A stretch of 64,000 nucleotides of DNA from Brenneria nigrifluens DSM 30175 = ATCC 13028 (GCF_005484965.1 NZ_CP034036.1:2232001-2296000), one strand, 5' to 3'; positions 1-10,061 are shown, counted from the stretch's first letter. Made by a program: numbers and translations. Notes: a model not told the origin generated them from the letters alone.

Positions 1-2652
1 AAACGGATAGCATGGCGCAGAGATACGTTGCCCATCGCCCGCCAGTAAGTCGGCCCACGGCAAGGCGACCCCGGCTGCGTAAAGCCGGAGCAGCGCCTGA
101 TTCAGGACATCGCTCGCCTCTTTGTGGCGGCGGGCGCTGGCGATCCAGAATACGTTATCGCGGTACTCGCGCTGCCCGGAAGCAACCAACTGGGCATCGG
201 GCCCCATCTCAAGAAAAACGCTGGCGCCAAGCTTGTGCGCGACCTGAATACTCTGGATAAAACGTACCGGCTGGCGCATGTGTCGGCGCCAGTAGTCCGC
301 CTGGTTGAGTGCTGACTCATCAATGGCCGCGGCGGTGAGCGTGGAAATAAGCTGTATTTGCCCCGGCGCCGCATGCAGCCCCGCGCAGGCTGCCTGGAAT
401 CGATCGAGTATCGGTTCAAGCAAGGCTGAGTGCGCCGCGCCGGTCACGCTCAGGCGGCGATAGCTGATGTCCTGCTGCGAGAGCGCGGCGCAGAATGCGG
501 CGAGACGCGCTTCCGGCCCGGAGAATACCGTATGTTGCGTGCCATTGTTGGCGGCGAGATCCAGCTCAAACCGGCGGGCCAGCGGCATCAGCGCGTCTTC
601 TTCAGCAAACACCGCTACCATGGCGCCGCTGGCGCACTGCTGCATCAGCGCGCCGCGCTGACAAACTAATGGCATGACCTGTTCGATCGTATAGTGCCCG
701 CAGACGACGGCAGCGGCGAATTCACCGACGGAATGGCCAATGGCGAAATCAGGCTTCAGTCCTTCAGCGCTCCATTGCGCTGCCATCGCTATTTCAAAAG
801 CGACAATCGCCGGCTGCGCCCAGGCCATATTGTCCAGCAGCGCGGAGTCGGGGTTAAACATCGCCTCCTGCAATGCAGGGGCGAGTATTTCTTTGCAGGC
901 GGAAAAACAGCGATCCAGCGTGTCGGCAAACGCCGCTGAGTGCTGGTACATCGCCTGACCCATGGTGCGCCAGTGCGAGCCCTGACCGGTAAACAGCCAC
1001 ACCTGCTTGCCGCAGGCGCCGTGGCCGCTATAGACCGGCGGGCCCGATTTCTCTGTGGCCCAGGCACTGAGCGCCGCGGCGGTTTCAGTGTTTAGCGGCG
1101 CCGCCAGGCGGAAGGGAAGATCGAGACGGCGCGCGTACAGTGCCGTGAAGGCCAGATTGTTGGCATCCACATTCTGCCTCAGCGCCCCGGCATAATCCGC
1201 CGCAAGCCGTCGTAGCGCGCTGTCGCTGGCGGCGCTGAGTAGCAGAGCGCGACTTTTGTCTCCGCCATCCGTTTGCGGGAGGCGCGCTTTAAGCGCGTAG
1301 GGAATCGAGGCGACAATCATATGGCAGTTGGTACCGCCAATACCAAACGAGGACACGCCTGCGTAACGCATTTCGTCAGGCCACTCCTGCGCGGCGAGCG
1401 GTATGGTAAAGGGACTCTCTTCGAGCTTAAGCGCCGGGTTGGGCGTGTGAAAATGCAGCATCGGCGGAATTTGCCCGCGGCTCACCGCCAGAACGGTTTT
1501 CAGCAGTCCGGCAATACCTGCCGCGGTATCCAGATGGCCCATATTGCTTTTTACAGAGCCGAGCGCACAGCGTTGATCCTGAGGGCGAGGCGCATAGACG
1601 TTGCGCAGCGCTTCCATTTCAATCGCGTCTCCCAGCGGCGTGCCGGTGCCGTGCGTTTCAATGTAGCCGACCTGCTTGTCGTCAATTGCCGCCAGCATCA
1701 ACGCCTCTTCGATAACCGCTTGCTGCCCTGCGGCGGAAGGGGCGGTATAACCGACCTTTCTGTTTCCGTCGTTGTTGACCGCGCTGGAGAGGATCACCGA
1801 GATAATCGGATCACCTGACAGCAATGCGTCTCTCAGACGACGCAGAACCACGCAGCCCAGGCCGTTACCGGCCCAGGTCCCCTCGGCTGAGGCGTCAAAA
1901 GGACGGCAACGGCCATCGGGAGAAAAAATCATCCCAGGCTGGTAGCGATAGCCCGCCTGCTGAGGGAAAGAGAGCGCCACACCGCCGGCAACCGCCATAT
2001 CTGATTCGCCGGCGCGCAGACTTTCGCAGGCCAAATGCACGGCAACCAGCGAGCTGGAACAGGCGGTCTGCACGGATAACGCCGGGCCGTGCAGATTGAG
2101 TTTGTACGCGGCGCGGGTGGCGATATAGTCCTTATCATTGCCCATAAGGGATTGCAGCCCCTTTACCTGTGCGACTTCCGTGACATTCAATGCTTCGCGA
2201 CCGGGGTAGGTGCTCATCCGGGAAGAGGCAAAAACGCCGGTCTTATGCGGTACGGTGCCGGGGGCATAGCCGGCATGCTCCAGCGCCTGCCAGACCGCCT
2301 GCAAAAACAGGCGCTGCTGCGGGTCTATCGATTCCGCTTCCTGTCGCGAATAGCCAAACAGAGCGGCGTCGAAGCACTCGGCGTTTTCTAAAACCGTTCC
2401 GATGTTCACGTAATGAGGATCGTCAATGATGGCGGCATCCAGGCCGGCGACCAGAAGCGCTTCGCGCGTAAAGCGTCTGCTGCATTCACGTCCCGCCAGC
2501 AGATTTTGCCAGAACGTTTCGCCATCCGGCGATTCAGGAAAATGGCAGGCATAGCCGATAACCGCGACAGGTTCGCAGTCCGGATAGTGTTGAGCGATCG
2601 ATGCATCAATGGCATCTGCTGTCGGCGCAGAAGAGAAGCGCAAGTTATCCAT
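1..2652 (-). CDS. irp1: Yersiniabactin polyketide/nonribosomal peptide synthetase HMWP1, N-terminal part (cut by window edge)
   Basis: The first 884 codons of a very large enzyme are present in one open frame; the family is about 3160 residues, so most of it lies left of the window. HMWP1 extends the hydroxyphenyl-thiazoline chain made by HMWP2 with a malonyl unit and a last thiazoline during yersiniabactin assembly in the cytoplasm. The visible part holds a ketosynthase domain, with active cysteine Cys198 in QTACSSS and the later ETHGTGTP and SNMGHLDTAAG histidine motifs, and then an acyltransferase domain with the nucleophile motif GHSVGEF (Ser641). The start ATG at 2652 gives the family's usual N-terminus MDNLRFSS. 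It lies 77 nt after the irp2 stop on the same strand, as in the Yersinia operon. The methyltransferase, ketoreductase, carrier, cyclization and thioesterase domains are not visible. Confidence 0.97.
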   Translation of the reverse strand, partial: MDNLRFSSAPTADAIDASIAQHYPDCEPVAVIGYACHFPESPDGETFWQNLLAGRECSRRFTREALLVAGLDAAIIDDPHYVNIGTVLENAECFDAALFGYSRQEAESIDPQQRLFLQAVWQALEHAGYAPGTVPHKTGVFASSRMSTYPGREALNVTEVAQVKGLQSLMGNDKDYIATRAAYKLNLHGPALSVQTACSSSLVAVHLACESLRAGESDMAVAGGVALSFPQQAGYRYQPGMIFSPDGRCRPFDASAEGTWAGNGLGCVVLRRLRDALLSGDPIISVILSSAVNNDGNRKVGYTAPSAAGQQAVIEEALMLAAIDDKQVGYIETHGTGTPLGDAIEMEALRNVYAPRPQDQRCALGSVKSNMGHLDTAAGIAGLLKTVLAVSRGQIPPMLHFHTPNPALKLEESPFTIPLAAQEWPDEMRYAGVSSFGIGGTNCHMIVASIPYALKARLPQTDGGDKSRALLLSAASDSALRRLAADYAGALRQNVDANNLAFTALYARRLDLPFRLAAPLNTETAAALSAWATEKSGPPVYSGHGACGKQVWLFTGQGSHWRTMGQAMYQHSAAFADTLDRCFSACKEILAPALQEAMFNPDSALLDNMAWAQPAIVAFEIAMAAQWSAEGLKPDFAIGHSVGEFAAAVVCGHYTIEQVMPLVCQRGALMQQCASGAMVAVFAEEDALMPLARRFELDLAANNGTQHTVFSGPEARLAAFCAALSQQDISYRRLSVTGAAHSALLEPILDRFQAACAGLHAAPGQIQLISTLTAAAIDESALNQADYWRRHMRQPVRFIQSIQVAHKLGASVFLEMGPDAQLVASGQREYRDNVFWIASARRHKEASDVLNQALLRLYAAGVALPWADLLAGDGQRISAPCYPF

Positions 2653-2729
2653 AATCGGTCCCGTTTCCTAAGATTCACAAAGTCAATGGAACGCCATGTA
2701 CCAGCTATCGCGTTCCGGTTTTGTTCGCG

Positions 2730-5700
2730 CTATATCCGCCTCTGGCGGCGGCGAGCAGGGCGAGAGCGTTTTGTTTTCTCCACCGTGGCGGCGCCAGCCA
2801 GATAATCGGCCAGGGCGGCAGGAGAAGGGTGGGTGAAGAGATCAAGCAACGTCAGTGCAGGGTATTTGTGACGTTGTAACAAAATATGTAATTGAACCAG
2901 GTTTAGCGATGTTGCGCCCGCTTCAAAAAAGTTTTCTTCTGGCGTAATAGACCCGCCTGCCACGTCGTGGAAGGCGGCGCAAATCAGGCTGACAGCGTGC
3001 TCGTCCGCCGCAATTTGCGGATGAGCGTGCTCAGGGCGCACCCGCTGCGAGCGCTCTGAGCGTTGCCCCGCTAGCTTAACGGGCGGAACCAGCGCGGCGA
3101 GCGGGAGTCGCCAACAGGTTTCATCCTCGCTAAGTCGGTTTAGCAATGCGCAATACTGTTCAAATTGACGCTCCGCCTGCCCGGCGGGAAACAGCGCGGC
3201 GACAAAATCCCAGTTAAAGCGCAGTTCACCTTCGGATTCATAAACCTGGTGATCGAGCCAAACCTGGGGCGTCTGGGAGATGCCCCAGACCGGTTTGAGC
3301 AGATTGCGCTGGGCGAGGAAGTTATCCTGCTCAAAGCCCAGCGCGCTGGTAAAGACGACGGGCATCGGAACGGCGGGCACGTTTTGCCGTTGCGCCAGTT
3401 GACGCATGACGCGGATCGCCGACACATCGCGGTGGTTGAGGTTTTGGCTCAGTCGCTGCTGTAGTAACTGCGCGCTGTGCAGCCAGCTCTCGCCGGGACG
3501 CCAGCTCAGTAGCATCAGCGAGGTGAAATCGCCCAGGATTTGGTTGATTTGCGGGTGCAATGGCCGGCGATCAAAAAGCGTAAGGTGAAGCGTGAAGTCA
3601 GGCTGTATGCTCCACGCCGAGAGTACGCTTGCCCACGCGGACAACAAGACTGCCGAAGGGGTGAGATGCGCGTCAGCCGCCAGTTTTTTCAGACGACGCC
3701 AGCGCGTTTTATCCATTGCGCCGTTCAGGCGAGCGAAGCGCGGCGCCTTAATATCCTGTGGTAAGCAGCGCAACGGCAAAGCGGGAGCCGGAGGAATATC
3801 ATCAAGCTGCGCCTGCCACCAGGTCAGAGAGTCCTGATTGGGTACCTGCAGCGAGGGATGCTGCAGATAGTCCCTGAAGGTGACGGGGAGCGGCGGAGGC
3901 AGTCGTTGCGGATAGCGATAGCCGTGTTCCAGCTCCGCCAACAGGATCTGCATGCTGAGTCCGTCAAGCAACAGGTTATCCAGACACAGCCACAGGCGGG
4001 CGGGCATGCCGTCCAGGTATCCTGCCTGCAGATCGAATACCGGCCAGACTTCGGGGTCGAGCACCTGGTGCGCCAGCTTTTCGCGCACCAGCAATGCCTC
4101 TTCAGGCGTATCGAGGGCGTGTATCGGTATCACATAGGCGGGAATCTGTTCGAGTACCTGTTGCCGTCCATCACGAACTACCGCCCGCAACATGTCGTGT
4201 CGGGCGATTAATCGGTTCCAAACCCTCTCCAGCCGCGCGATGTCCAGATCGACGATTTCAAATTCAACAAAAAAGTGTGAACCTACGCCGCCCAGGGCAA
4301 AGCCCGGCTGGCGCCCCACCAGATAGGCCTGTTGAACGTCGGTAAGCGCGAAAGGCTGGTAGCGTTCTTCAGGGTAATGAACGAATTGTTCTTCAACCGG
4401 GACGTCGGTTTTACGCAGCGTGGCGGCAAAATCCGCCAGTCGGGGATGGTTGAACAGGTCGCTTAATTGCGTTTCATAACCTGCCTGGTGGAGTTGCCCG
4501 GTCACACGGGTTGCCAGCAGGCTGTCGCCGCCTTGCCGGAAGAAGTCTGTCTCCCTGGTGACGTCGCCAATAGATAAGAGTTGCTGCCAAATGACGGCAA
4601 CCTGTTTTTCAGTGTCGCCCTGGGGTAAATCCGCCTCGGCCCGGTTTTCAGCTTCAGGAGCGTGGCGACGCTTCAGCGCCTGATAGTCAATTTTCCCGTT
4701 AGCCGTCAGCGGTAAGGCGTCGACGAAGAAGAGTCGGTGCGGCACCATCCACCCCGGCAGGCGTTCGGCGAGGGCGGCCTGAAGTTTACGGGGCTCACGA
4801 CGTAGTTGAATATCAGGAACCTGCAGAAGGAAACGCTGTAATCCCGCCACCTCATCGCCGTGCTGGCAATTCAGGGAGGCGTCGGAGAATAATGCTATCC
4901 AGTCAGCGCTATCCTGTAGCAATGCCTCCGGCTGCCCATGGGTCAATAACAGCGTGCTGAGCAAGGCGGATGGCGTTAACCGGCTGAATTCCATGACGTA
5001 CATCAGCGCGCCGGGTACGGCAAGCTGCTGTAATGACGTTAGCATTTCTGCATTATCGGGCAGCAGACGATGCAGGGCGTTATTAACCCAAATAACGTCA
5101 GCAGAGTGAGACAGCGCCGCCAGCGTATCTGCGTTCCAGGGTAACAGGCGGGCGCCGGGCCAGGGGGCAAGCCTCTGCCGGGCGCTTAGTATCATCTCTT
5201 GGGCATGCTCAAGCCCGACATACTCAATCTGTTCGGCGTTGAGCAGTGTCAACAGGTACTCTGCGGCGCACCCCGTGCGGGCGCTTACCTCAAGCAGACG
5301 TACCGGGCGCCGTAAGCGCAGTGAAAGCCGTTGGCAAATTCTCGCCAGCTCCTCGATAAACAACGTGCTGGCTGGATGATTGAACGCCAGATTTTCCGGC
5401 GACCACTGCGCATCCCTCAGTAACGACAGCTCGTCGCGTGTGCCGTTAAGAATTTGCGATAAGGTTAATTCATGCCCTACTAAACGTGGGTTTTCACCAC
5501 CGCATACTTCGCGGTCACAGACCAGATAACCTGATGCCGTAGGGGTCAGTCGTTGCTGCGCAACGAGAAATGCCAACCAGCGCTCCACCACGGCCTGCCA
5601 GCGCGGCTGGATAGCGAGTGAGTTCATCAGGGGAAGCGGATCGGCATAAAGGGATTGATTAGCCGCCAGTTTCAACAGGCGATGCTGAAGGAAATCGGCT

Positions 5701-8700
5701 ATCTGCTCTGCGGATATCTCCGGTGAGATGACACGGCAGGGCAACGTTCCTGCAAGAGCGCTCCACTCCTCCGGTAGGGTCGGATCCCGGTGATGGGTAA
5801 CGCAAAAAGCGTCGCCCTGAGGAACAACGTATGCCGCCAGCGTCTTTTCCTTTTCGCCGATCGTCAAAACGGTTGACTGCTTCACCCCGGCAAGCTGACT
5901 GAGCGCGTTTTCGATTTCGCCCAGTTCAATTCGATATCCTCCGACCTTGACCTGCTTATCGCGACGGCCCAGGAACTCTAATGTGCCGTCTGGCCAGTAG
6001 CATCCGAGATCTCCGGTGCGGTACCAGCACTCGTCCGACTGCGTCAAAAATTGCTGCTCGCTGCGTAGCGGATCGTTGAAATAGCCTTTCGCGACCCCGG
6101 AGCCGCCGATCCATAATTCACCCGGCACCCAGTCAGGGCAGTCCCGGCCCAGTTCATCCACCACCCGGTAACGTTGGTTGGTCAGCGGAAAACCGTAAGG
6201 GATGGAGCGCCAGTGGCCAGGTACATCTTTAATCTCGCAGGCGTTAGACCAGATAGAAGCCTCGGTGGCGCCGCCCATGGCGATAAATTGCCCTTGCGGC
6301 CGGAAGGCCCGATAGCGGATGGGGAGATCAAGACCTATCCAGTCGCCGGAAAGCATGACCGCTCGCAGGTTTTCCGGCGCGGAGTTGGCGAATCCTTCAC
6401 ACCAGGTCAGCAGCATATCGAACAGTGCCGGGACGCTGTTCCAGAGGGTGACCTGGTGGCGTTGGATCAATTCACACCATGCGTGAGGATCGCGCCGTTG
6501 ATTTTCCATGACGATAACCAGCGCGCCGCCGGCGCTCAGTACGCCAAAAATATCATAGACCGATAAATCAAAATGCAGGGCGGAGAGGGCCAGTACCCTG
6601 TCATGCGGGCCAACCTGATAGCGCGTATTGATATCGCAGCAGGTGTTCAGCGCTCCCCGGTGAGAAATGACCACCCCTTTCGGCGTGCCGGTAGAACCGG
6701 AGGTGTAGATAATATAGGCCGGTTGCGCGGGGGAGCGTAAAACCGGATTGGCGATCGGTTCCGCCTCAATGGCCTGCTGCCAGATAAGGACGGGGACATC
6801 GTCTGACCAGACGTTGGCGTCGTGCTGGCAAATGAGCACCAGCCGGACGCTGGCGTCAGCGTAGATTTTCTCACGCCGCGCGGCGGGCTGGTCCAGCGAA
6901 ACCGGAACGTAAACCGCGCCGGCCAGCAGGACGGCCAGAACGGCAACGATTTGCCCCGCGCCTTTCGACATCGTGATAACCACATTGTCGCCCGGACGGA
7001 CCCCGCGTTCGATAAGCCTGCCCGCGCAACGGCGGGCATATTCGGTCAGCTCGCGATAATTCCACTGATAATGAGGGTCCGTCACCGCCAGCGCTTGCGG
7101 TTGCTGGAGGGCGATGCGGAAAATGCCTTCATGTAGCAGGCCTTCGGGAATGGGGGCGTCGGTGGCGTTGACCCGTTTGCGTATGGCCCGCTGGCTGGCG
7201 GGCATCATATCTGCGAAAGGTTTTCGCCAGACGGTTTCGTCATCACAGAGTTGGTTAATCAACTGGCAGTATGCGCCAAACAACGTCTCGACTAAGGCCG
7301 GAGGGAACAACGCGTCGTTGCTGTCCCATTGCAGGTAGACCTCGCCTTGATGCTCGAATGCCAGATGATCTATCCAGACCTGCGGGGTTTGCGAGATACC
7401 CCATTCCGGCTCGCCCAACGGTGAGTCTGCGCGGCTGCTGTAGAGAGAACGGCCTAAATTGCTGGTAAACACCACCGGGGCGCCATGGGGGTAACGCTGC
7501 TGGCGTTTGAGTTCACGGAGTAACTCGACGCCGGACCAATGGCGATGCTCCCAATCCTCGGTAAATGTTAGCTGGTTTTTGCGCGCCAGGTTGCCGACGG
7601 TATCGCCGTCGCAGGCGGTATCCAGCAGAAGAATATTGGTGAAATCGGCAAGCATCGCGCCGACGGCAGGGTGCAGCGGCTGGCGGTCGAATAACGTGAC
7701 GTTAAGCAGCAACCGCGCCAGGCCGCCCCAGCGAGCCAGAACGGCAGAAAAACAGGTGCCCAGCGCCATTGTCGGCGTTACGCCATACTCACCGGCCAGT
7801 TTGCTAAAGGACATCCAACGTTTCGCCGGGACAATCATACGGCGCCGGGTATTACGGACTTCACGCAGCGTGGCTGGCTCACAGACCAGGGGCAAGACTG
7901 GCGCTGGCGGCAGCGCATCCGCTTTCGCCAGCCAGTAAGAGCGCGCTTCGTCTCTCAGTGGTTGATTGATGTTTTGCCTGTGCAGCAAATAGGAGCGGAA
8001 ATCATAACCGGTATCGATAGCCGCCAGCGATTCTCCAGCCAGCAGCGCGTTAAGTTCATCGAAGAAGAGTGTAAAACTCGAGGCATCCATGATCAGCAGG
8101 TCAATGTTGACATGGAGGCAATGGCGATTGCCCGGCAAGAGCGTCAACTGAAAATCAAACGTTTCGCCAGCCTCCACACGTAAAAGACGGTGGCTCAGGC
8201 GCTGGCGCAGTGCCTGCAGGTAGGCCTGGCCTCTCTCTGCATCGTTCTGGCGCAAATCATGAACGGTGACGCCATTCCAGTAAGGTTGTTGCAGATAGAT
8301 TTGCTGGCCGTCGGTGCGAAAGGCGATATGCAACATCGGGTGACGTTGCAGCAATATATTGATGGCCTGCTCCAATCGCGGCGCCGTCAGGCCGCTGCCT
8401 TCGAACTCTTGATACAGGTGGCAACCCACACCGCCAAGCACCTGTCCCGGTATACGGCCTGTCAGATAGGAGTGTTGCACCGGAGTCAGGGGGAAAGGGA
8501 CGCTATCGGTCATGTTCGGCCAGGCCGATTCGTCCGGCGGCGTTTCGTCATCCGGTTTTCCGGCTGAACGGCTGAGCATTAATTGGCGCCATTCTGCCAG
8601 AGTGGGGGCGGCATACAGTTCGCGAAGGGAAAGGCGATATCCATTCTTACGAAACCAGTGCAACCATCTCATTAATCTTATTGAATCCAGTCCTAACTGG

Positions 8701-8837
8701 ATCAGATTGCTCTCTTCATGTAACTGTTTCGGCGTTAAATTCAGTTCCTGCGTTAGCCGCTGGCGTAATTGTTGATAATCAACTGCGTGTCGGTTGTCCG
8801 GTAACAGCGAATCCTGAGATGGGGCGCCAGAAATCAT
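2730..8837 (-). CDS. irp2: Yersiniabactin nonribosomal peptide synthetase HMWP2
   Basis: HMWP2 loads salicylate and two cysteines and cyclizes them to thiazolines for yersiniabactin. The product is 2035 residues, the length of the Yersinia protein, if the ATG at 8837 is used; that ATG has a strong GGAGGGAG ribosome site, whereas an in-frame ATG 18 nt upstream does not. Domains in order are an aryl carrier protein (phosphopantetheine Ser52 in GLDSIRL), a first cyclization domain (DLLIMDASS), an adenylation domain (core TSGSTGTPKG near residue 712) with an inserted methyltransferase/epimerase-like region, a first peptidyl carrier (Ser1439 in GGDSLLATR), a second cyclization domain (DNLLLDGLS) and a second peptidyl carrier (Ser1977 in GATSLNL). 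The three carrier serines fall at exactly the known HMWP2 positions. It is first in the operon with irp1, behind a Fur-like box and a putative YbtA site. Confidence 0.98.
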   Translation of the reverse strand: MISGAPSQDSLLPDNRHAVDYQQLRQRLTQELNLTPKQLHEESNLIQLGLDSIRLMRWLHWFRKNGYRLSLRELYAAPTLAEWRQLMLSRSAGKPDDETPPDESAWPNMTDSVPFPLTPVQHSYLTGRIPGQVLGGVGCHLYQEFEGSGLTAPRLEQAINILLQRHPMLHIAFRTDGQQIYLQQPYWNGVTVHDLRQNDAERGQAYLQALRQRLSHRLLRVEAGETFDFQLTLLPGNRHCLHVNIDLLIMDASSFTLFFDELNALLAGESLAAIDTGYDFRSYLLHRQNINQPLRDEARSYWLAKADALPPAPVLPLVCEPATLREVRNTRRRMIVPAKRWMSFSKLAGEYGVTPTMALGTCFSAVLARWGGLARLLLNVTLFDRQPLHPAVGAMLADFTNILLLDTACDGDTVGNLARKNQLTFTEDWEHRHWSGVELLRELKRQQRYPHGAPVVFTSNLGRSLYSSRADSPLGEPEWGISQTPQVWIDHLAFEHQGEVYLQWDSNDALFPPALVETLFGAYCQLINQLCDDETVWRKPFADMMPASQRAIRKRVNATDAPIPEGLLHEGIFRIALQQPQALAVTDPHYQWNYRELTEYARRCAGRLIERGVRPGDNVVITMSKGAGQIVAVLAVLLAGAVYVPVSLDQPAARREKIYADASVRLVLICQHDANVWSDDVPVLIWQQAIEAEPIANPVLRSPAQPAYIIYTSGSTGTPKGVVISHRGALNTCCDINTRYQVGPHDRVLALSALHFDLSVYDIFGVLSAGGALVIVMENQRRDPHAWCELIQRHQVTLWNSVPALFDMLLTWCEGFANSAPENLRAVMLSGDWIGLDLPIRYRAFRPQGQFIAMGGATEASIWSNACEIKDVPGHWRSIPYGFPLTNQRYRVVDELGRDCPDWVPGELWIGGSGVAKGYFNDPLRSEQQFLTQSDECWYRTGDLGCYWPDGTLEFLGRRDKQVKVGGYRIELGEIENALSQLAGVKQSTVLTIGEKEKTLAAYVVPQGDAFCVTHHRDPTLPEEWSALAGTLPCRVISPEISAEQIADFLQHRLLKLAANQSLYADPLPLMNSLAIQPRWQAVVERWLAFLVAQQRLTPTASGYLVCDREVCGGENPRLVGHELTLSQILNGTRDELSLLRDAQWSPENLAFNHPASTLFIEELARICQRLSLRLRRPVRLLEVSARTGCAAEYLLTLLNAEQIEYVGLEHAQEMILSARQRLAPWPGARLLPWNADTLAALSHSADVIWVNNALHRLLPDNAEMLTSLQQLAVPGALMYVMEFSRLTPSALLSTLLLTHGQPEALLQDSADWIALFSDASLNCQHGDEVAGLQRFLLQVPDIQLRREPRKLQAALAERLPGWMVPHRLFFVDALPLTANGKIDYQALKRRHAPEAENRAEADLPQGDTEKQVAVIWQQLLSIGDVTRETDFFRQGGDSLLATRVTGQLHQAGYETQLSDLFNHPRLADFAATLRKTDVPVEEQFVHYPEERYQPFALTDVQQAYLVGRQPGFALGGVGSHFFVEFEIVDLDIARLERVWNRLIARHDMLRAVVRDGRQQVLEQIPAYVIPIHALDTPEEALLVREKLAHQVLDPEVWPVFDLQAGYLDGMPARLWLCLDNLLLDGLSMQILLAELEHGYRYPQRLPPPLPVTFRDYLQHPSLQVPNQDSLTWWQAQLDDIPPAPALPLRCLPQDIKAPRFARLNGAMDKTRWRRLKKLAADAHLTPSAVLLSAWASVLSAWSIQPDFTLHLTLFDRRPLHPQINQILGDFTSLMLLSWRPGESWLHSAQLLQQRLSQNLNHRDVSAIRVMRQLAQRQNVPAVPMPVVFTSALGFEQDNFLAQRNLLKPVWGISQTPQVWLDHQVYESEGELRFNWDFVAALFPAGQAERQFEQYCALLNRLSEDETCWRLPLAALVPPVKLAGQRSERSQRVRPEHAHPQIAADEHAVSLICAAFHDVAGGSITPEENFFEAGATSLNLVQLHILLQRHKYPALTLLDLFTHPSPAALADYLAGAATVEKTKRSRPARRRQRRI

Positions 8838-8881
8838 TCTCCCTCCTGATGGCACGTCTTACAGAAAAGCATTTCTCATAT

Positions 8882-8900
8882 GAGAATAATTATTATTAAC
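8882..8900 (-). promoter_or_regulatory. Fur-like box upstream of irp2
   Basis: This 19-nt AT-rich sequence agrees with the classic Fur consensus (GATAATGATAATCATTATC) at 14 of 19 positions when read on the plus strand. It lies 45 to 63 nt before the irp2 start codon, where it would overlap the promoter. Iron-loaded Fur repression of irp2 is established for Yersinia; its action here is inferred. Confidence 0.65.
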
Positions 8901-8909
8901 AATTGAATG

Positions 8910-8937
8910 CTACCCGAAACGGATTTATTTATGCCCG
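8910..8937 (-). promoter_or_regulatory. Putative YbtA operator upstream of irp2
   Basis: This 28-nt stretch, read toward irp2, matches 22 of 28 positions of the sequence at 10024-10051 upstream of ybtP. The shared blocks are CGGG, ATAAATA, CCG and GGGTAG. The CGGG elements recur 21 bp apart, two helical turns, as expected for the two half-sites of an AraC-type activator. Here the site also forms part of an 11-bp inverted repeat (8912-8922 with 8935-8945). It sits 9 nt upstream of the Fur-like box. Confidence 0.6.
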
Positions 8938-8964
8938 TTTCGGGTTAGTGAAAGTCGGAAAGAA

Positions 8965-8996
8965 CAGAGGCCCGGATGACGGTATCCAGGCCTCTG
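8965..8996 (-). terminator. Hairpin downstream of ybtA, possible terminator
   Basis: Arms 8965-8972 and 8989-8996 pair over 8 bp, with a further 4-bp inner pairing (8974-8977 with 8984-8987). On the minus strand the stem comes 34 nt after the ybtA stop and is followed by a pyrimidine-rich run (TTCTTTCC). It could end ybtA transcription before the irp2 promoter, but the U tract is weak. Confidence 0.45.
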
Positions 8997-9030
8997 TAAG
9001 GGAAGGTTTTACGGGGAGCGGAACTCAGGG

Positions 9031-9990
9031 TTACATCACGCGCTTAAAGGTAGAAGGGGTTACGCCAAACTGTTTCTGGAACGCGACGGAGAAATGGCTG
9101 GCGTTGGTATAGCCCAGATCGGCCGCCACCGTCATTACCGATGTATTACCGTTGGCCAGTCGTTTTCTTGCTTCCTGCATTCGCTCCGCCTGGAACAGAC
9201 CATAGACGCTGTTGTTGAACATAACGCGGAACCCCCGCTTAATTTTGAGTACGCTCAGACCTGCCTCCCTGGCCAGATCGGCAACGCCCGGCGCTTGCGT
9301 CAGGTCAGCCAGCAGCAGATCCTTCGCCCGCAGCAGTTTTTGCCGTTCCACCGGGTTGAAGTGACAGGAGAGACAGTTAGCGTCTTCGCGGTGTTCATCC
9401 AGCACCAGGCTGAGCATGACCAGACTTTGTCCCTGCAACCATAGCGTTGACGGCTTTTGTTCATGGCTGAAGCCGCTGTGCATCCGCATCAGCGCGTGGC
9501 GCAAGGCCTGAGCCGTTAAGTGGGTTTCGGCATTACAATGCTGCTGCTGGCAACAGCAGTGGGAGTCGATCTTATTCTTGATGACCGCGCTAATATCCGG
9601 CACCCACTGCGCAAGGATTTCAGGGCTGAATGAGAGGGTAATGCTCTCGAATCGGCCACAATAGGAGGCGCTGCCGCGGCAGTCTGGCGTATGGGTAATG
9701 TAATGGCGATTGCGCGCGAGCTCCCAATCGATATGGCGCCTGATGCCCTGGATCGCAAAGCGCGATGTGCCTTCCAGGATGCACGAGAAGTTAATCCTGC
9801 CCAGATCGTCGTGCAACTGCAGCGTCTCAGGCTGCGCAAAATGGCCCCTCCAGAGCAAAATATCCATGCCTTCCTGCAACGAATAGCGCAGCAGTTCACA
9901 CTGGGCAGGCATATTTCCATCGTTTGCGGGTTCCCCGACCACCAACTGGTGAATAGAGATTTCAGATTGCGTTTGTGATGACTCTGTCAT
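9031..9990 (-). CDS. ybtA: AraC-family activator of yersiniabactin genes, YbtA
   Basis: This 319-residue protein is the transcriptional activator that, with yersiniabactin as likely co-signal, turns on irp2, ybtP and the receptor gene in Yersinia. The C-terminal 100 residues form the two helix-turn-helix units of the AraC family, including the conserved DLGYTNASHFSVAFQKQFG signature. The N-terminal part would be the ligand-sensing domain; it has a cysteine-rich stretch (HCCCQQQHC, near residues 144-152). The gene lies between irp2 and ybtP, transcribed with irp2 and divergently from ybtP, as in the Yersinia high-pathogenicity island. The ATG at 9990 is preceded by AGGGAG. Confidence 0.95.
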   Translation of the reverse strand: MTESSQTQSEISIHQLVVGEPANDGNMPAQCELLRYSLQEGMDILLWRGHFAQPETLQLHDDLGRINFSCILEGTSRFAIQGIRRHIDWELARNRHYITHTPDCRGSASYCGRFESITLSFSPEILAQWVPDISAVIKNKIDSHCCCQQQHCNAETHLTAQALRHALMRMHSGFSHEQKPSTLWLQGQSLVMLSLVLDEHREDANCLSCHFNPVERQKLLRAKDLLLADLTQAPGVADLAREAGLSVLKIKRGFRVMFNNSVYGLFQAERMQEARKRLANGNTSVMTVAADLGYTNASHFSVAFQKQFGVTPSTFKRVM

Positions 9991-10023
9991 GGCCTGGTTA
10001 TCTCCCTGTGGCTTGGACCAATG

Positions 10024-10051
10024 CGGGTATAAATAGAACCGAATGGGGTAG
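10024..10051 (+). promoter_or_regulatory. Putative YbtA operator upstream of ybtP
   Basis: This 28-nt motif is shared with the irp2 upstream region at 8910-8937 (22 of 28 identical in the direction of transcription). CGGG/GGGG half-site cores lie 21 bp apart. It begins 34 nt upstream of the divergent ybtA start and lies 10 nt upstream of a Fur-like box. The duplicated arrangement in front of two YbtA-dependent operons supports a YbtA role. Confidence 0.6.
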
Positions 10052-10061
10052 ATGGATTATT

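Noticed and set aside
12..2099. Several plus-strand open frames of 60-181 codons opposite irp1
   Set aside because: They are antisense to an intact HMWP1 frame with clear ketosynthase and acyltransferase motifs and show no protein likeness of their own.
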